Below, piece after piece: positions 1-6,797 of a DNA stretch of 26,334 bases. The position numbers and the translations under genes are program-made. The stretch is taken from contig CADBDO010000003.1 in assembly GCA_902793515.1 (NCBI GenBank), positions 1 through 26,334 of the forward strand, written 5' to 3'. This DNA comes from an uncultured Erysipelotrichaceae bacterium (GTDB lineage Bacteria; Bacillota_I; Bacilli_A; RFN20; CAG-826). A model generated the notes under the pieces. That model had not been told where the DNA came from. It saw nothing but the letters and a program-made list of their open reading frames with translations, and did no database searches. Each line of letters opens with the position of its first letter. The stretch's first letter is position 1.

Positions 1-65
1 AGAGTCATGAAGCGTTTAAAGAACGCTATCTAAAGATAGAGTTTCACAAAATCGCTTCGCCACTA

Positions 66-94
66 TTGAAAAGTTAATCCGTCAATGCTTTAAT
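66..94 (+). promoter_or_regulatory. Promoter of tRNA-Glu
   Basis: A -35 element TTGAAA (66-71) is followed after 17 bases by TTTAAT (89-94). A TG dinucleotide at 86-87 gives an extended -10. The predicted start, near 101, lies about 3 bases before the mature tRNA 5' end. This fits a sigma-A-type stable-RNA promoter. Shifting the -10 to TAATAT (91-96) would give a poorer 19-base spacer. Confidence 0.6.
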
Positions 95-103
95 ATGTGG
101 CAC

Positions 104-178
104 GGCCCTGTGGTCAAGCGGCTAAGACGCAACCCTCTCAAGGTTGAATCCCGGGTTCGATTCCCGGCTGGGTCACCA
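104..178 (+). tRNA. tRNA-Glu (anticodon CUC)
   Basis: A complete 75-base cloverleaf ends in an encoded CCA. The acceptor stem pairs GGCCCTG with CTGGGTC, with one T-T mismatch and one G-T pair. The anticodon stem CAACC/GGTTG (130-134/142-146) encloses the loop CTCTCAA with anticodon CTC at 137-139, which reads GAG. The T arm is CCGGG-TTCGATT-CCCGG, and the discriminator base is A, as in Bacillus-type tRNA-Glu. It has its own promoter upstream and terminator downstream, so it appears to be a single-gene unit. The T-T mismatch in the acceptor stem is the only odd point; identity is otherwise secure. Confidence 0.96.
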
Positions 179-191
179 ACTTAATTAATTA

Positions 192-218
192 GGATCGATG
201 ATAAATCGGTCCTTTTTT
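192..218 (+). terminator. Intrinsic terminator after tRNA-Glu
   Basis: An 8-bp stem (GGATCGAT, 192-199, with ATCGGTCC, 205-212, including one G-T pair) and a 5-base loop are followed by six Ts (213-218). It closes the tRNA unit. Confidence 0.88.
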
Positions 219-229
219 CGATGTGGCGC

Positions 230-256
230 TTTACATTAAAAATGTATTTCTATAAC
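230..256 (+). promoter_or_regulatory. Tentative promoter of the nitroreductase-like gene
   Basis: TTTACA (230-235) and TATAAC (251-256) are separated by only 15 bases, shorter than ideal. If used, transcription would start near 262. That would exclude the ATG at 221 and favour the ATG at 278 as the start. Confidence 0.35.
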
Positions 257-277
257 TTGATTAGGGAGAAACGAATT

Positions 278-1036
278 ATGGACGAAAAACTATACGAAAC
301 GATATTCAAAAGGAAATCATTCCATCTCTTTTTGAACGTCGGCAAAGAAAAGATAAAGCAAGAAGAACTAAAGGATATTGAAGAGGCCTTCGCCCATTTT
401 GAGCCACTCAATAGAGAGATCAAAGTGAAGATGAGGATCGTCAAGGAAAAGGAAACGACCTGTCATCGCGCCGCTGAATATTGCCTCCTTCTTTATAGCG
501 AACACAAAGATGGATATCTAAGAAATATCGGATACCTGGGGGAGCAACTCGATTTGTATCTCGTTAGCAAAAATATCGGTACCCTTTGGTTTGGGATTGG
601 CAAAGTCGAAGAAAAAGAATTCGAGGGTCTTGAATATGTCATCATGATCGCCATCCGTAAGATTAGCGATATGAGCAAATACCGCAAAGACATGTTTAAG
701 AGCAAAAGAAAAGGTCTCGAAGAAATATGGAAAGGACCCGTTATTGAAGGCGTAAGCGATATCGTGAGATTCGCCCCAAGCGCCTGTAACAGCCAACCTT
801 GGCTCGTGGAGAATAAAGAAACCCTTGATGTCTATCGTTATAAAAAAGAAGGCAAAAGAGGGATCATGCCTGCTAGTGCCGTCAGCTTTTATAATCGCAT
901 CGACATCGGATTATTCATGTGTTTCTTGGAACTTTGCTTAAAGAAAAACGGCATTGCCTTTGAGAGAAAACTGTTCTCCGATGAAGGTCTTCCTGATGAG
1001 CTGACATTGAACGCCAAGTACTCGCTAAGAAAATAG
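278..1036 (+). CDS. Putative nitroreductase-fold protein (TM nitroreductase-like)
   Basis: The protein has 252 aa from the ATG at 278, which follows the ribosome site GGGAGA (264-269). An in-frame ATG at 221 adds 19 residues but has no ribosome site and lies almost on the preceding terminator. The C-terminal half carries FAPSACNSQPW, typical of the putative TM nitroreductase family (PF14512-like). The family is an FMN nitroreductase fold, often in one chain with two half-domains. No membrane segment is obvious, so it is probably cytoplasmic. The substrate is unknown. It is a single-gene unit between two terminators. The fold call rests on the C-terminal motif and the overall pattern; flavin binding is inferred. 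Confidence 0.75.
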   Translation: MDEKLYETIFKRKSFHLFLNVGKEKIKQEELKDIEEAFAHFEPLNREIKVKMRIVKEKETTCHRAAEYCLLLYSEHKDGYLRNIGYLGEQLDLYLVSKNIGTLWFGIGKVEEKEFEGLEYVIMIAIRKISDMSKYRKDMFKSKRKGLEEIWKGPVIEGVSDIVRFAPSACNSQPWLVENKETLDVYRYKKEGKRGIMPASAVSFYNRIDIGLFMCFLELCLKKNGIAFERKLFSDEGLPDELTLNAKYSLRK

Positions 1037-1058
1037 TTATACAAACCTAAGAAGTAGA

Positions 1059-1089
1059 GGATGAATACGTTGTATTTGTCCTTTTTTTT
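1059..1089 (+). terminator. Intrinsic terminator
   Basis: A 10-bp stem (1059-1068 with 1072-1081, two G-T pairs) around a 3-base GTT loop is followed by eight Ts. It lies 22 bases after the stop of the nitroreductase-like gene. Confidence 0.88.
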
Positions 1090-1138
1090 GACGAGAAAAA
1101 CAATCTAATGCATCCTTAATCATTTTAAGGAGAAATCT

Positions 1139-1156
1139 TGCTACAATGTTCATTGT
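1139..1156 (+). promoter_or_regulatory. Extended -10 promoter with overlapping inverted repeat, D-lactate dehydrogenase gene
   Basis: TG-C-TACAAT (1139-1147) forms an extended -10, with no good -35 upstream. A perfect inverted repeat ACAATG-TT-CATTGT (1143-1156) overlaps the -10 and covers the expected transcription start, a classic position for a repressor operator. The sequence does not match the Rex consensus (TTGTG-N6-CACAA), so the regulator is unknown. Confidence 0.5.
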
Positions 1157-1171
1157 AATCGAGGTGGTTTT

Positions 1172-2215
1172 ATGAATAAAAAAATCGCAATATTCGACGC
1201 TAAAAAATATGACATTGAGTCATTTGATAAATACAAAGAACAATTTGATTTCGTCTACTTCAAGGACCGTTTGTCCAAAGATACCGCAATATTAGCCAAA
1301 GGTTCTGACGCCGTCATTTGCTTCGTGAACGATGAGCTTAATGATGAAGTGTTGTCTCAACTTGAATCTTTTGGAATTCATGGCGTTTTCTTAAGGTGCG
1401 CTGGCTATAACAACGTTGATTTAGCAAGCGCCTATAAGCACAAGATCCATATCGCTAGGGTCCCAGCCTATTCTCCTCACGCGATCGCAGAACATGCTTT
1501 TGCCTTAATTCTTTCCCTCAACCGTCACATCCACAAAGCCTACATCCGCTCAAGAGACTTCAATTTCAATCTCGAAGGGCTAAAAGGTTTTGACCTCAAT
1601 AACAAAACGATCGGCGTTGTCGGCACCGGCAAGATCGGCAGGGTCTTCATCGACATCGCAAAAGGCTTCAACATGAATGTCATCTGCTATGACCCATATC
1701 CAATCAAGGATAGCGGACTCAATTATGTCTCACTAGATGAGATATACGAAAAGAGCGACATCATCTCTTTGCATTGCCCTCTTAGCCAAGAAAATCATCA
1801 TATGGTCAATGAGGACACGATCAAGAAGATGAAAAAGGGGGTCATGATCATCAATACATCCCGTGGTGGGTTAATTGACTCAAAAGCCCTTTTGGAAGGC
1901 CTAAAAGAAAAGAAGATCGGAGCGGTTGGCCTTGATGTCTATGAAGAAGAAGCAAATCTCTTCTATAAAGACAATTCCTTCAAAATCATCGGGGATGACG
2001 TCTTATCGTTATTAATCACGATGCCTAACGTCATCATCACTTCCCATCAAGCCTATCTCACCAAAGAAGCCCTTGATAACATCGCGGAGACAACCATAAT
2101 GAACCTCAATGAGTATTTCGGCGATTCCTTGATAAAGAATGAGCTTTGCTACCATTGCAAAAAGAGCAACAACCCAAGCGAATGCTATAAAAACAGAGGG
2201 AACAGGTGCTTTTAA
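1172..2215 (+). CDS. ldhA: D-lactate dehydrogenase (D-2-hydroxyacid dehydrogenase family)
   Basis: The protein has 347 aa, starts at an ATG after GAGGTGG (1161-1167), and follows an extended -10 promoter. It should reduce pyruvate to D-lactate with NADH in the cytoplasm, regenerating NAD in fermentation. Visible landmarks are the substrate-side segment RCAGYNNVD (75-83), the Rossmann motif GTGKIG (151-156), SRGGLID with Arg231, the Glu of VYEEE (about 260) and His292 in SHQAYLT. These form the usual Arg-Glu-His active site. The C-terminal 22 residues extend past the usual fold and hold four cysteines (C326, C329, C338, C346), the first pair as CYHC. That tail could bind metal or be redox-active. 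A related 2-hydroxyacid dehydrogenase is possible, but the sequence pattern favours D-LDH. Confidence 0.9.
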   Translation: MNKKIAIFDAKKYDIESFDKYKEQFDFVYFKDRLSKDTAILAKGSDAVICFVNDELNDEVLSQLESFGIHGVFLRCAGYNNVDLASAYKHKIHIARVPAYSPHAIAEHAFALILSLNRHIHKAYIRSRDFNFNLEGLKGFDLNNKTIGVVGTGKIGRVFIDIAKGFNMNVICYDPYPIKDSGLNYVSLDEIYEKSDIISLHCPLSQENHHMVNEDTIKKMKKGVMIINTSRGGLIDSKALLEGLKEKKIGAVGLDVYEEEANLFYKDNSFKIIGDDVLSLLITMPNVIITSHQAYLTKEALDNIAETTIMNLNEYFGDSLIKNELCYHCKKSNNPSECYKNRGNRCF

Positions 2216-2230
2216 GAAATAAAGGGATTA

Positions 2231-2258
2231 GGACTGATACGATTGTCAGTCCTTTTTT
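2231..2258 (+). terminator. Intrinsic terminator of the lactate dehydrogenase gene
   Basis: A 9-bp stem (2231-2239 with 2244-2252) and a 4-base loop are followed by six Ts (2253-2258). Confidence 0.9.
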
Positions 2259-2263
2259 CTTTT

Positions 2264-2307
2264 AGCAACAACCGGTTGCTTGATAAGAAAATTGGCTACC
2301 CTAAAAT
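2264..2307 (+). promoter_or_regulatory. Palindrome and putative promoter upstream of the XRE regulator
   Basis: A perfect 10-base palindrome CAACCGGTTG (2269-2278) lies directly before TTGATA (2280-2285), which pairs with TAAAAT (2302-2307) over a 16-base spacer. The palindrome could be an operator for the encoded regulator (autoregulation), by position only. The start predicted from this -10 (near 2314) would fall inside the ribosome site, which weakens the promoter call. Confidence 0.4.
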
Positions 2308-2325
2308 GTAGGGGAGGTAAACGAA

Positions 2326-2772
2326 ATGGAAACGAAAGATATACTCGTAGAACTAAGAACAAAGAACAATCTCTCCCAAGAAGAGCTTGCTACGAAAGTG
2401 ATGGTCACCAGACAAGCCGTATCTAGATGGGAAACAGGCGAAACCACGCCAAACATAGAAACATTGAAGCTCTTATCCAAACTCTTCGACGTCTCAATCA
2501 ACACGTTACTCGGCTCTCCTAGGCAACTAGTGTGTCAGTGTTGTGGGATGCCGCTTCAGGATTCGATGATGAGCAAAGAGAAAGACGGTTCCTTCAATGA
2601 AGATTATTGTCAGTGGTGCTATCACGATGAGAAGTTCACCTATGACAACATGGATGATCTCATCAACAGTTGCCTTCCGCACATGGTTGCCCAAGGTTTC
2701 GAAGAAGAGCAGGCCAGATCATATATGAAGGGAATGCTCCCAAACCTCAAGCACTGGAAAGAAAAGCAATAG
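2326..2772 (+). CDS. XRE-family regulator with C-terminal zinc ribbon
   Basis: The protein has 148 aa, starting at an ATG after AGGGGAGG (2310-2317). Residues about 6-62 are a helix-turn-helix of the Cro/CI-XRE type (LSQEELATKV, RQAVSRWETG, LLSKLFDVS). Residues about 68-145 match the putative zinc-ribbon domain PF12674, with cysteines at 70, 72, 73, 95 and 98 (CQCCGMPL and YCQWC). The family is a common small DNA-binding regulator in Bacillota; the zinc-ribbon part probably senses a ligand or metal, but no inducer is known. The acetyltransferase gene starts 34 bases downstream with no terminator between, so the two are probably cotranscribed and the acetyltransferase may be a target. Confidence 0.85.
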   Translation: METKDILVELRTKNNLSQEELATKVMVTRQAVSRWETGETTPNIETLKLLSKLFDVSINTLLGSPRQLVCQCCGMPLQDSMMSKEKDGSFNEDYCQWCYHDEKFTYDNMDDLINSCLPHMVAQGFEEEQARSYMKGMLPNLKHWKEKQ

Positions 2773-2806
2773 TCCTTTCTAAATAAAACGAAGTAAAATC
2801 ATATTG

Positions 2807-3361
2807 ATGAATCGCTTTTTTGAAGTAGTGGACAAATACGGTGAAGCCCGTAATGACGAGCCATATTTTGAGGATGGCCTTAAAGAAATAATCCGTTCTC
2901 ATGACCTAAGTCAAAAAATCTCCAGCAAAAACCCAACGGATCCCGATTACAAAGGGCTCTTGGATGAGCTTTTCCAAACAAAGATAGATGATTCGGTTTC
3001 CATCGTCTCTCCTTTTTATTGCGACAATGGCTGCCGCGTCAAATTAGGGAAAGACATCACGATCAATAAAGGCGCCACCCTTCTATCTGCCGGCATCATT
3101 GAAATCGAAGATGGGGTTCTCATTGGCCCAGACGTCAGAATCGCCACGGTCAATCATGACCTCAAAGAAAGGCACCATAAGTTCTATTTCAAAAAAGTCA
3201 CGATCAAAAAGAACGCTTGGATATGCATCGGTGCAATCATTTGCCCAGGCGTGACAATCGGTGAGAATAGCGTTGTCGCAGCAGGGGCGGTGGTGACTAA
3301 AGACGTTCCTCCTAACACCGTCGTAGCCGGTAACCCTGCCAAAGTGATCAAAGAGATATAA
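2807..3361 (+). CDS. Hexapeptide-repeat O-acetyltransferase (maltose/galactoside acetyltransferase-like)
   Basis: The protein has 184 aa from the ATG at 2807; a TTG directly before it (2804) is an alternative. The ribosome site is weak, so it may depend on translation of the regulator gene upstream. The central and C-terminal parts show the left-handed beta-helix pattern (GATLLSAGIIEIEDGVLIG, then ICPGVTIGENSVVAAGAVV) and the ending VVAGNPAKVIKEI typical of the LacA/Maa/NodL acyltransferases. The motif ATVNHDLKERHH supplies the catalytic His. It should transfer acetyl from acetyl-CoA to a sugar hydroxyl in the cytoplasm. The acceptor cannot be read from sequence. Confidence 0.88.
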   Translation: MNRFFEVVDKYGEARNDEPYFEDGLKEIIRSHDLSQKISSKNPTDPDYKGLLDELFQTKIDDSVSIVSPFYCDNGCRVKLGKDITINKGATLLSAGIIEIEDGVLIGPDVRIATVNHDLKERHHKFYFKKVTIKKNAWICIGAIICPGVTIGENSVVAAGAVVTKDVPPNTVVAGNPAKVIKEI

Positions 3362-3362
3362 A

Positions 3363-3390
3363 GGATTGGTAAGGACGCCAATCCTTTTTT
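3363..3390 (+). terminator. Intrinsic terminator of the regulator-acetyltransferase unit
   Basis: Stem GGATTGG/CCAATCC (3363-3369/3378-3384), an 8-base loop and six Ts (3385-3390), directly after the acetyltransferase stop. Confidence 0.9.
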
Positions 3391-3398
3391 AATAGGAT

Positions 3399-3423
3399 AA
3401 AAAAAGAACCCTAAACGAGGTTC
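3399..3423 (-). terminator. Intrinsic terminator of the minus-strand lipoprotein gene
   Basis: On the minus strand, GAACCT pairs with GGGTTC (3418-3423 with 3406-3411, one T-G pair) around a 6-base loop. A T run follows (complement of 3399-3405). Confidence 0.75.
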
Positions 3424-3458
3424 AAGGTTCTTAATTCAAGATTTGGATTTGGCCTAGA

Positions 3459-4430
3459 TTATTTGCCCATGATCTTCATGGCGGTCATCTTGGCACGATA
3501 TCCACCATAGTTATAGACGTCGATCTTGTTGATACCTTCGTTTAAGGAGAATTCGGTTGGCATCATTTCTTCGTCGACTTCGCCAGCTGGAGCGGTCTTG
3601 TGCTCGGTCTCGCTGAGAGTGCACTTGACGCCATTGACGGCAAGGCCCCAACGGTAAGCTGGACGGTACCATTCGCCGGCTTCGTTCTTTTCGTAGCCTT
3701 TGCCATCATCGTTTTCAATCATAGACCAGTAGGCAACGCCGTTGCTGTGCCAGATAGCGGTGATGTAAAGGTTGGCTTTGGTGATGGCTTTTGGAGAATA
3801 GATCTCATAGACAAGGTGAGCACCTTCGTCGGTCTCACTCTTATCTTTGTGGACCTGTCCGTTGAAACGGATGGCGGTTTTATTTTCCTGTAACTCCCAC
3901 TTGGCGGATTCGGATTCGATGATGTCGAGGGCGCTCCAGGAGATCTTGGTCATGCCGCAGCTATCGAACCCAGTGCAGGTAGCAGAGGCACTCTTGCTTG
4001 GGGTTTCGTATGGTTCAGCGGTCTTGCTGCCAGCACGGACGGTTTCAGCGCCATAGGCGTGGTGGTGCCACTTGGCATAGACGGTGGTGTCGGCGGTGTA
4101 GACGTCATCTTTGGTGACGGCAGTGCCGGTTCCATCGGCTTTGGTGTTCCAGCCAAGGAAAACGCTGTCTTCTTTCTCTGGATCCTCTGGTAAGGTGACT
4201 TTGCCATCGTTGCCAGCGGTCTTGACGGTGCCTTTAGCGGCTCCGGTGTAGTTGAGGTCGAAGGTGACTTTGTACTTTGGAGCAACAGAGGTCTGGGAAG
4301 CAGTGCTCTTGGTGCTGCTGGTGCTGCCGGCGGCTGGGGTGGAGCCACTGGTGGCTGGGGTCTGATCACCGGTGCATGAGAAAAGCATGCCAGCGGTAAG
4401 GAGACTCACAAGAAGAATTTTCTTTTTCAT
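3459..4430 (-). CDS. Lipoprotein with InlB-type repeat and C-terminal CBM-like domain
   Basis: The protein has 323 aa from the ATG at 4430; a TTG two codons upstream (4436) is possible. The signal peptide ends in the lipobox LFSC, so the protein is lipid-anchored outside the cell. A Ser/Thr/Pro/Ala-rich linker of about 30 residues follows. Next comes one InlB B-repeat-type unit (PF09479-like: VTFDLNYTGAAKGT ... FLGWNTKADGTGT ... VYAKW). The segment from about residue 130 has a CxGFDSCG pair and a beta-rich domain ending INKIDVYNYGGYRAKMTAMKI, reminiscent of CBM35/CBM6 jelly-roll modules. Sugar binding is inferred. The layout parallels the lipoprotein at 14184. Codons favour C-ending forms, suggesting strong expression. 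It has its own promoter, structured leader and terminator. Confidence 0.8.
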   Translation of the reverse strand: MKKKILLVSLLTAGMLFSCTGDQTPATSGSTPAAGSTSSTKSTASQTSVAPKYKVTFDLNYTGAAKGTVKTAGNDGKVTLPEDPEKEDSVFLGWNTKADGTGTAVTKDDVYTADTTVYAKWHHHAYGAETVRAGSKTAEPYETPSKSASATCTGFDSCGMTKISWSALDIIESESAKWELQENKTAIRFNGQVHKDKSETDEGAHLVYEIYSPKAITKANLYITAIWHSNGVAYWSMIENDDGKGYEKNEAGEWYRPAYRWGLAVNGVKCTLSETEHKTAPAGEVDEEMMPTEFSLNEGINKIDVYNYGGYRAKMTAMKIMGK

Positions 4431-4439
4431 AATCAATTT

Positions 4440-4465
4440 GCAATCTCTTACGGATTGCCTCCTTT
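4440..4465 (-). promoter_or_regulatory. Ribosome site separated from the start codon by a leader hairpin
   Basis: On the minus strand a strong AAAGGAGG (4465-4458) lies 27 bases before the ATG at 4430, too far for normal use. The gap holds the hairpin GCAATC/GATTGC (4440-4458) with a 7-base loop. If it folds, it brings the ribosome site to about 9 bases from the ATG. A weaker reading uses AAGAG in the loop with the TTG at 4436. Confidence 0.55.
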
Positions 4466-4523
4466 TTTCCCGGGCAAAAAATTTTGAACAAATAAAATTT
4501 ACCCGTTAATTGTTTATGTATGA

Positions 4524-4557
4524 ATTATAGAAGTAGGTTTCCCCCTTGTAAACAAGG
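4524..4557 (-). promoter_or_regulatory. Promoter with inverted repeat over the -35, minus-strand lipoprotein gene
   Basis: On the minus strand, TTTACA (4552-4547) and TATAAT (4529-4524) are spaced by exactly 17 bases, a near-consensus sigma-A promoter. A perfect inverted repeat with 6-base arms (CCTTGT-AA-ACAAGG on the plus strand, 4544-4557) covers the -35 and is a candidate operator. The predicted leader is roughly 85 bases long. Confidence 0.75.
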
Positions 4558-4709
4558 ACTGACTTTGGCGCCGACCCAAAACCTCGAAAAAGGCGGCAAA
4601 AAATGTTCTTGAGTAATCGGGATATATGGATTTCTAATATTAGTGGAAACCGGTTTTGAAACTAGGCTGGTTTTGACAGGAATTTTTGGTTTTTCAAAAA
4701 GAGGAAGCT

Positions 4710-5678
4710 ATGAAAAAGAGAACGTTGTTACCGCTTGTCTTATTCGGCTCTATGCTCTTTTCGTGCGTCGATCCAAACATCGTTACCGAGGAGTCTTCTA
4801 GCGTCGAGGAATCCAGTAGTTCCGGTCCCCGTGTCTTTGAGGCTTTTGGGCCTTATAGCGCCATGGAGGTTGAGGATATCTGCAGGACTTATGCCGAAAG
4901 GAAGAAAGACCTTGGCTATGAGCCTGAATCCTGTTTCCTTGAATACGATTTAGGGGTTTATGGCGCCGCTCACGTCAACATCATCAAGTATGTGAAAAGA
5001 GGCAAAAGCGAAGTCAAGGTGGAGCATGATTTTTCCTTTTTTGGCTATTACATCTGTACTCTTCCTTCGCACTCCTACGACGTGAACGTTTGGATTAAAG
5101 GCCAAGGCTCTTTCGATCTTAAAAAACTCTATCAAGATGACCTTATTAGCGATGCGGACATAAAAGCGATCATTAAAGAAGCAGATCGCCTCAAAATCCG
5201 AAGAGGCGGCACTTTCAATACGGAACTCAGTGATTTTTCCTTCGACCTAAATTGGGGGTATACATTCGCTAACACATATGACAGCGGAACCGAAGTCATC
5301 GATAGGGGCGGCAAGCTCAACACCTATTCGACGTCTTTCCATTATTCAGGCATCGAAACAATCTACGAGAGAGTCAAAAACCTGGACATCTATTCTTACG
5401 AAGACGAGTTCGTTCCTGGATACAGTTCGGTTACGAACCCTGAACTAATAAGAAACATGAAGTATCGCTATAAAATGACGATAGGTGACAAAACTATCGC
5501 CGCCTATTTCTCCTCGCGGAATTATCTTGATAAATCCAATGTGAAAAAGTCAGAGTTCTGGCCTCAATACGAAAAGTTTTTGGAACTTGTTATTGATATC
5601 AAGGATGTGATTGAGGCCTCTGAGGAGTGGAATTCCATGGCCATTCCAGAGGATGATCTTTTGGTCGATTACGGTTAG
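4710..5678 (+). CDS. Lipoprotein of unknown family, paralogue A
   Basis: The protein has 322 aa. The start is the ATG at 4710 after AGAGGAAG; the in-frame ATG at 4686 would put eight residues before the signal peptide. The signal sequence ends in LFSC (Cys19), so the mature protein is lipid-anchored, followed by a Glu/Ser-rich linker (residues 26-39). No known domain is recognised. It is clearly paralogous to the next gene: both share a YxxYxxxxVxDxC opening, VWxxGxGxxxxxKxY, a helical IxxxxKEAxxL segment, a beta segment around LxWGxxFxxxYDS, KxTIxDKTI, and an ending FLELVxxIxDxIxxSxEW. An amphipathic helix-plus-sheet domain is likely. The function is unknown; the extracytoplasmic location is well supported. 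Confidence 0.82.
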   Translation: MKKRTLLPLVLFGSMLFSCVDPNIVTEESSSVEESSSSGPRVFEAFGPYSAMEVEDICRTYAERKKDLGYEPESCFLEYDLGVYGAAHVNIIKYVKRGKSEVKVEHDFSFFGYYICTLPSHSYDVNVWIKGQGSFDLKKLYQDDLISDADIKAIIKEADRLKIRRGGTFNTELSDFSFDLNWGYTFANTYDSGTEVIDRGGKLNTYSTSFHYSGIETIYERVKNLDIYSYEDEFVPGYSSVTNPELIRNMKYRYKMTIGDKTIAAYFSSRNYLDKSNVKKSEFWPQYEKFLELVIDIKDVIEASEEWNSMAIPEDDLLVDYG

Positions 5679-5687
5679 CAAAGATTA

Positions 5688-5716
5688 GAGTGGGCCATAC
5701 TAATAGCCCTCTTTTT
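5688..5716 (+). terminator. Probable intrinsic terminator between the lipoprotein paralogues
   Basis: Stem GGGC/GCCC (5693-5696/5707-5710) extends below a T-T mismatch through four more pairs (5688-5691 with 5712-5715), and a T run (5713-5717) overlaps its base. It is weaker than the others here, so some read-through into paralogue B is possible. Confidence 0.55.
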
Positions 5717-5796
5717 CAAATTGTCTTTTTCTTTTGAGCGTTATTGAGGCTCCAATTCGTCTTATGGTTAGGAAACAGGCAATTAGGAGGCCAAAT

Positions 5797-6669
5797 ATGA
5801 AGAAAAGAATTGGATTACTGGCGGCTTTATTGAGTTTCAGCGCATTATCATCTTGCAGCAACGTCCGCGTCTATAAGCCCTATGGCAATTATCTGACAGC
5901 CGAACAGGTCAGGGATGTCTGCGTGGCTTATGGTGGGGGTTATGCCTCTATCACTGCTTATCTTGGCCTTTATCGTGGGAATACCCATGTTTTGCTCATG
6001 AGGAGCGAAATTCCTGGGGTTGGTTTTGACTGCGCCGTCCATAGCTTCTATGCGGCAGACATCTATATCTGTGATGGCTGGGATGGGGGAGTTAACCTAG
6101 TCGTTTGGGTTGAAGGCGAAGGGGTTTATGGAATCCAAAAAGCCTACGAAGAAGGAAAAATCTCTGAAGAGGAGATCAGATTGGTCGCCAAAGAAGCCGA
6201 AAGCTTAGGTTTGAGAGAGTGTGGCCATCTTGCCGTGCCTCTTGAGAAATTCACTTTCTCTTTGACCTGGGGCGTTGGTTTTGACTCCTCTTATGACAGT
6301 AAAACAGGCACCCTCATCAAGGCAAAGAAAGTCATCGAAAGAAGCCCTGACGAATACGTGACCACTTTCGAGTACCCAAACATCAATAGCCTCTACGAAA
6401 AAGTAAAACTGTTCTCGCTTTATCGATATCCAAGCACTTATGATCCATATGAAGGCGTCACGATTTCAACCAACCCAAAGACAAATTACAAGCTGACGAT
6501 CGATGACAAAACGATCGAAGCGAGGAATTGCCCAATCATCGAAGGTTATCCTGAAGGATTAACCTGGAGTGGAAAGGAATTTTTAGAGCTCGTCTTCGAA
6601 ATCAGGGACACCATTCAAAACTCCGATGAATGGAAGGCCCTTCCTGATTACGAAGTCCTTTACGCATAG
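5797..6669 (+). CDS. Lipoprotein of unknown family, paralogue B
   Basis: The protein has 290 aa. The start is the ATG at 5797, with AGGAGG (5785-5790) at good spacing. The frame is open back to 5734, but that extension would bury the signal peptide. The lipobox is LSSC (Cys20). It lacks the acidic Ser linker of paralogue A and is shorter, but the core matches: GEGVYGIQKAYEEG, then KISEEEIRLVAKEAESL, then FTFSLTWGVGFDSSYDS, then KLTIDDKTIEA, and FLELVFEIRDTI near the end. It is presumably a product of local duplication followed by strong divergence. The sigma/serpin pair lies about 130 bases downstream beyond a terminator. No function can be assigned. Confidence 0.82.
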   Translation: MKKRIGLLAALLSFSALSSCSNVRVYKPYGNYLTAEQVRDVCVAYGGGYASITAYLGLYRGNTHVLLMRSEIPGVGFDCAVHSFYAADIYICDGWDGGVNLVVWVEGEGVYGIQKAYEEGKISEEEIRLVAKEAESLGLRECGHLAVPLEKFTFSLTWGVGFDSSYDSKTGTLIKAKKVIERSPDEYVTTFEYPNINSLYEKVKLFSLYRYPSTYDPYEGVTISTNPKTNYKLTIDDKTIEARNCPIIEGYPEGLTWSGKEFLELVFEIRDTIQNSDEWKALPDYEVLYA

Positions 6670-6723
6670 CGAAGTAGTGGTCCTTCGCTTGAGAGAGGGG
6701 GTTGAATTTCCAACCCTCTTTTT
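6668..6723 (+). terminator. Tandem hairpins and terminator after lipoprotein paralogue B
   Basis: The first hairpin AGCGAAG/CTTCGCT (6668-6674/6683-6689) begins within the stop codon. The second pairs 6694-6703 with 6711-6719 (AGAGGG and TTG with CAACCCTCT, two Gs bulged) and ends in five Ts (6719-6723). The second is the terminator; the first may protect the 3' end or assist termination. Confidence 0.75.
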
Positions 6724-6797
6724 CATATCCTTGATATGCTTAAAAATTTTTTGAGCGTTTTCTCATTCTTTTGAAGTCTTATAGGTGAGGGGGAAAA

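Noticed and set aside
3..77. Open frame of 24 codons at the left edge, with two small hairpins (11-27 and 26-39), possibly the end of an upstream gene or RNA.
   Set aside because: Too short to separate from chance, no recognisable protein end, and the tRNA promoter overlaps it. The hairpins lack a T run.
4673..4701. Perfect TTGACA at 4673-4678 as the promoter of lipoprotein paralogue A.
   Set aside because: No -10-like sequence lies 15-19 bases downstream, and the gene starts at 4710. TTGAGT (4609-4614) with TAATAT (4635-4640) is also poor because of a 20-base spacer, so no promoter is called.
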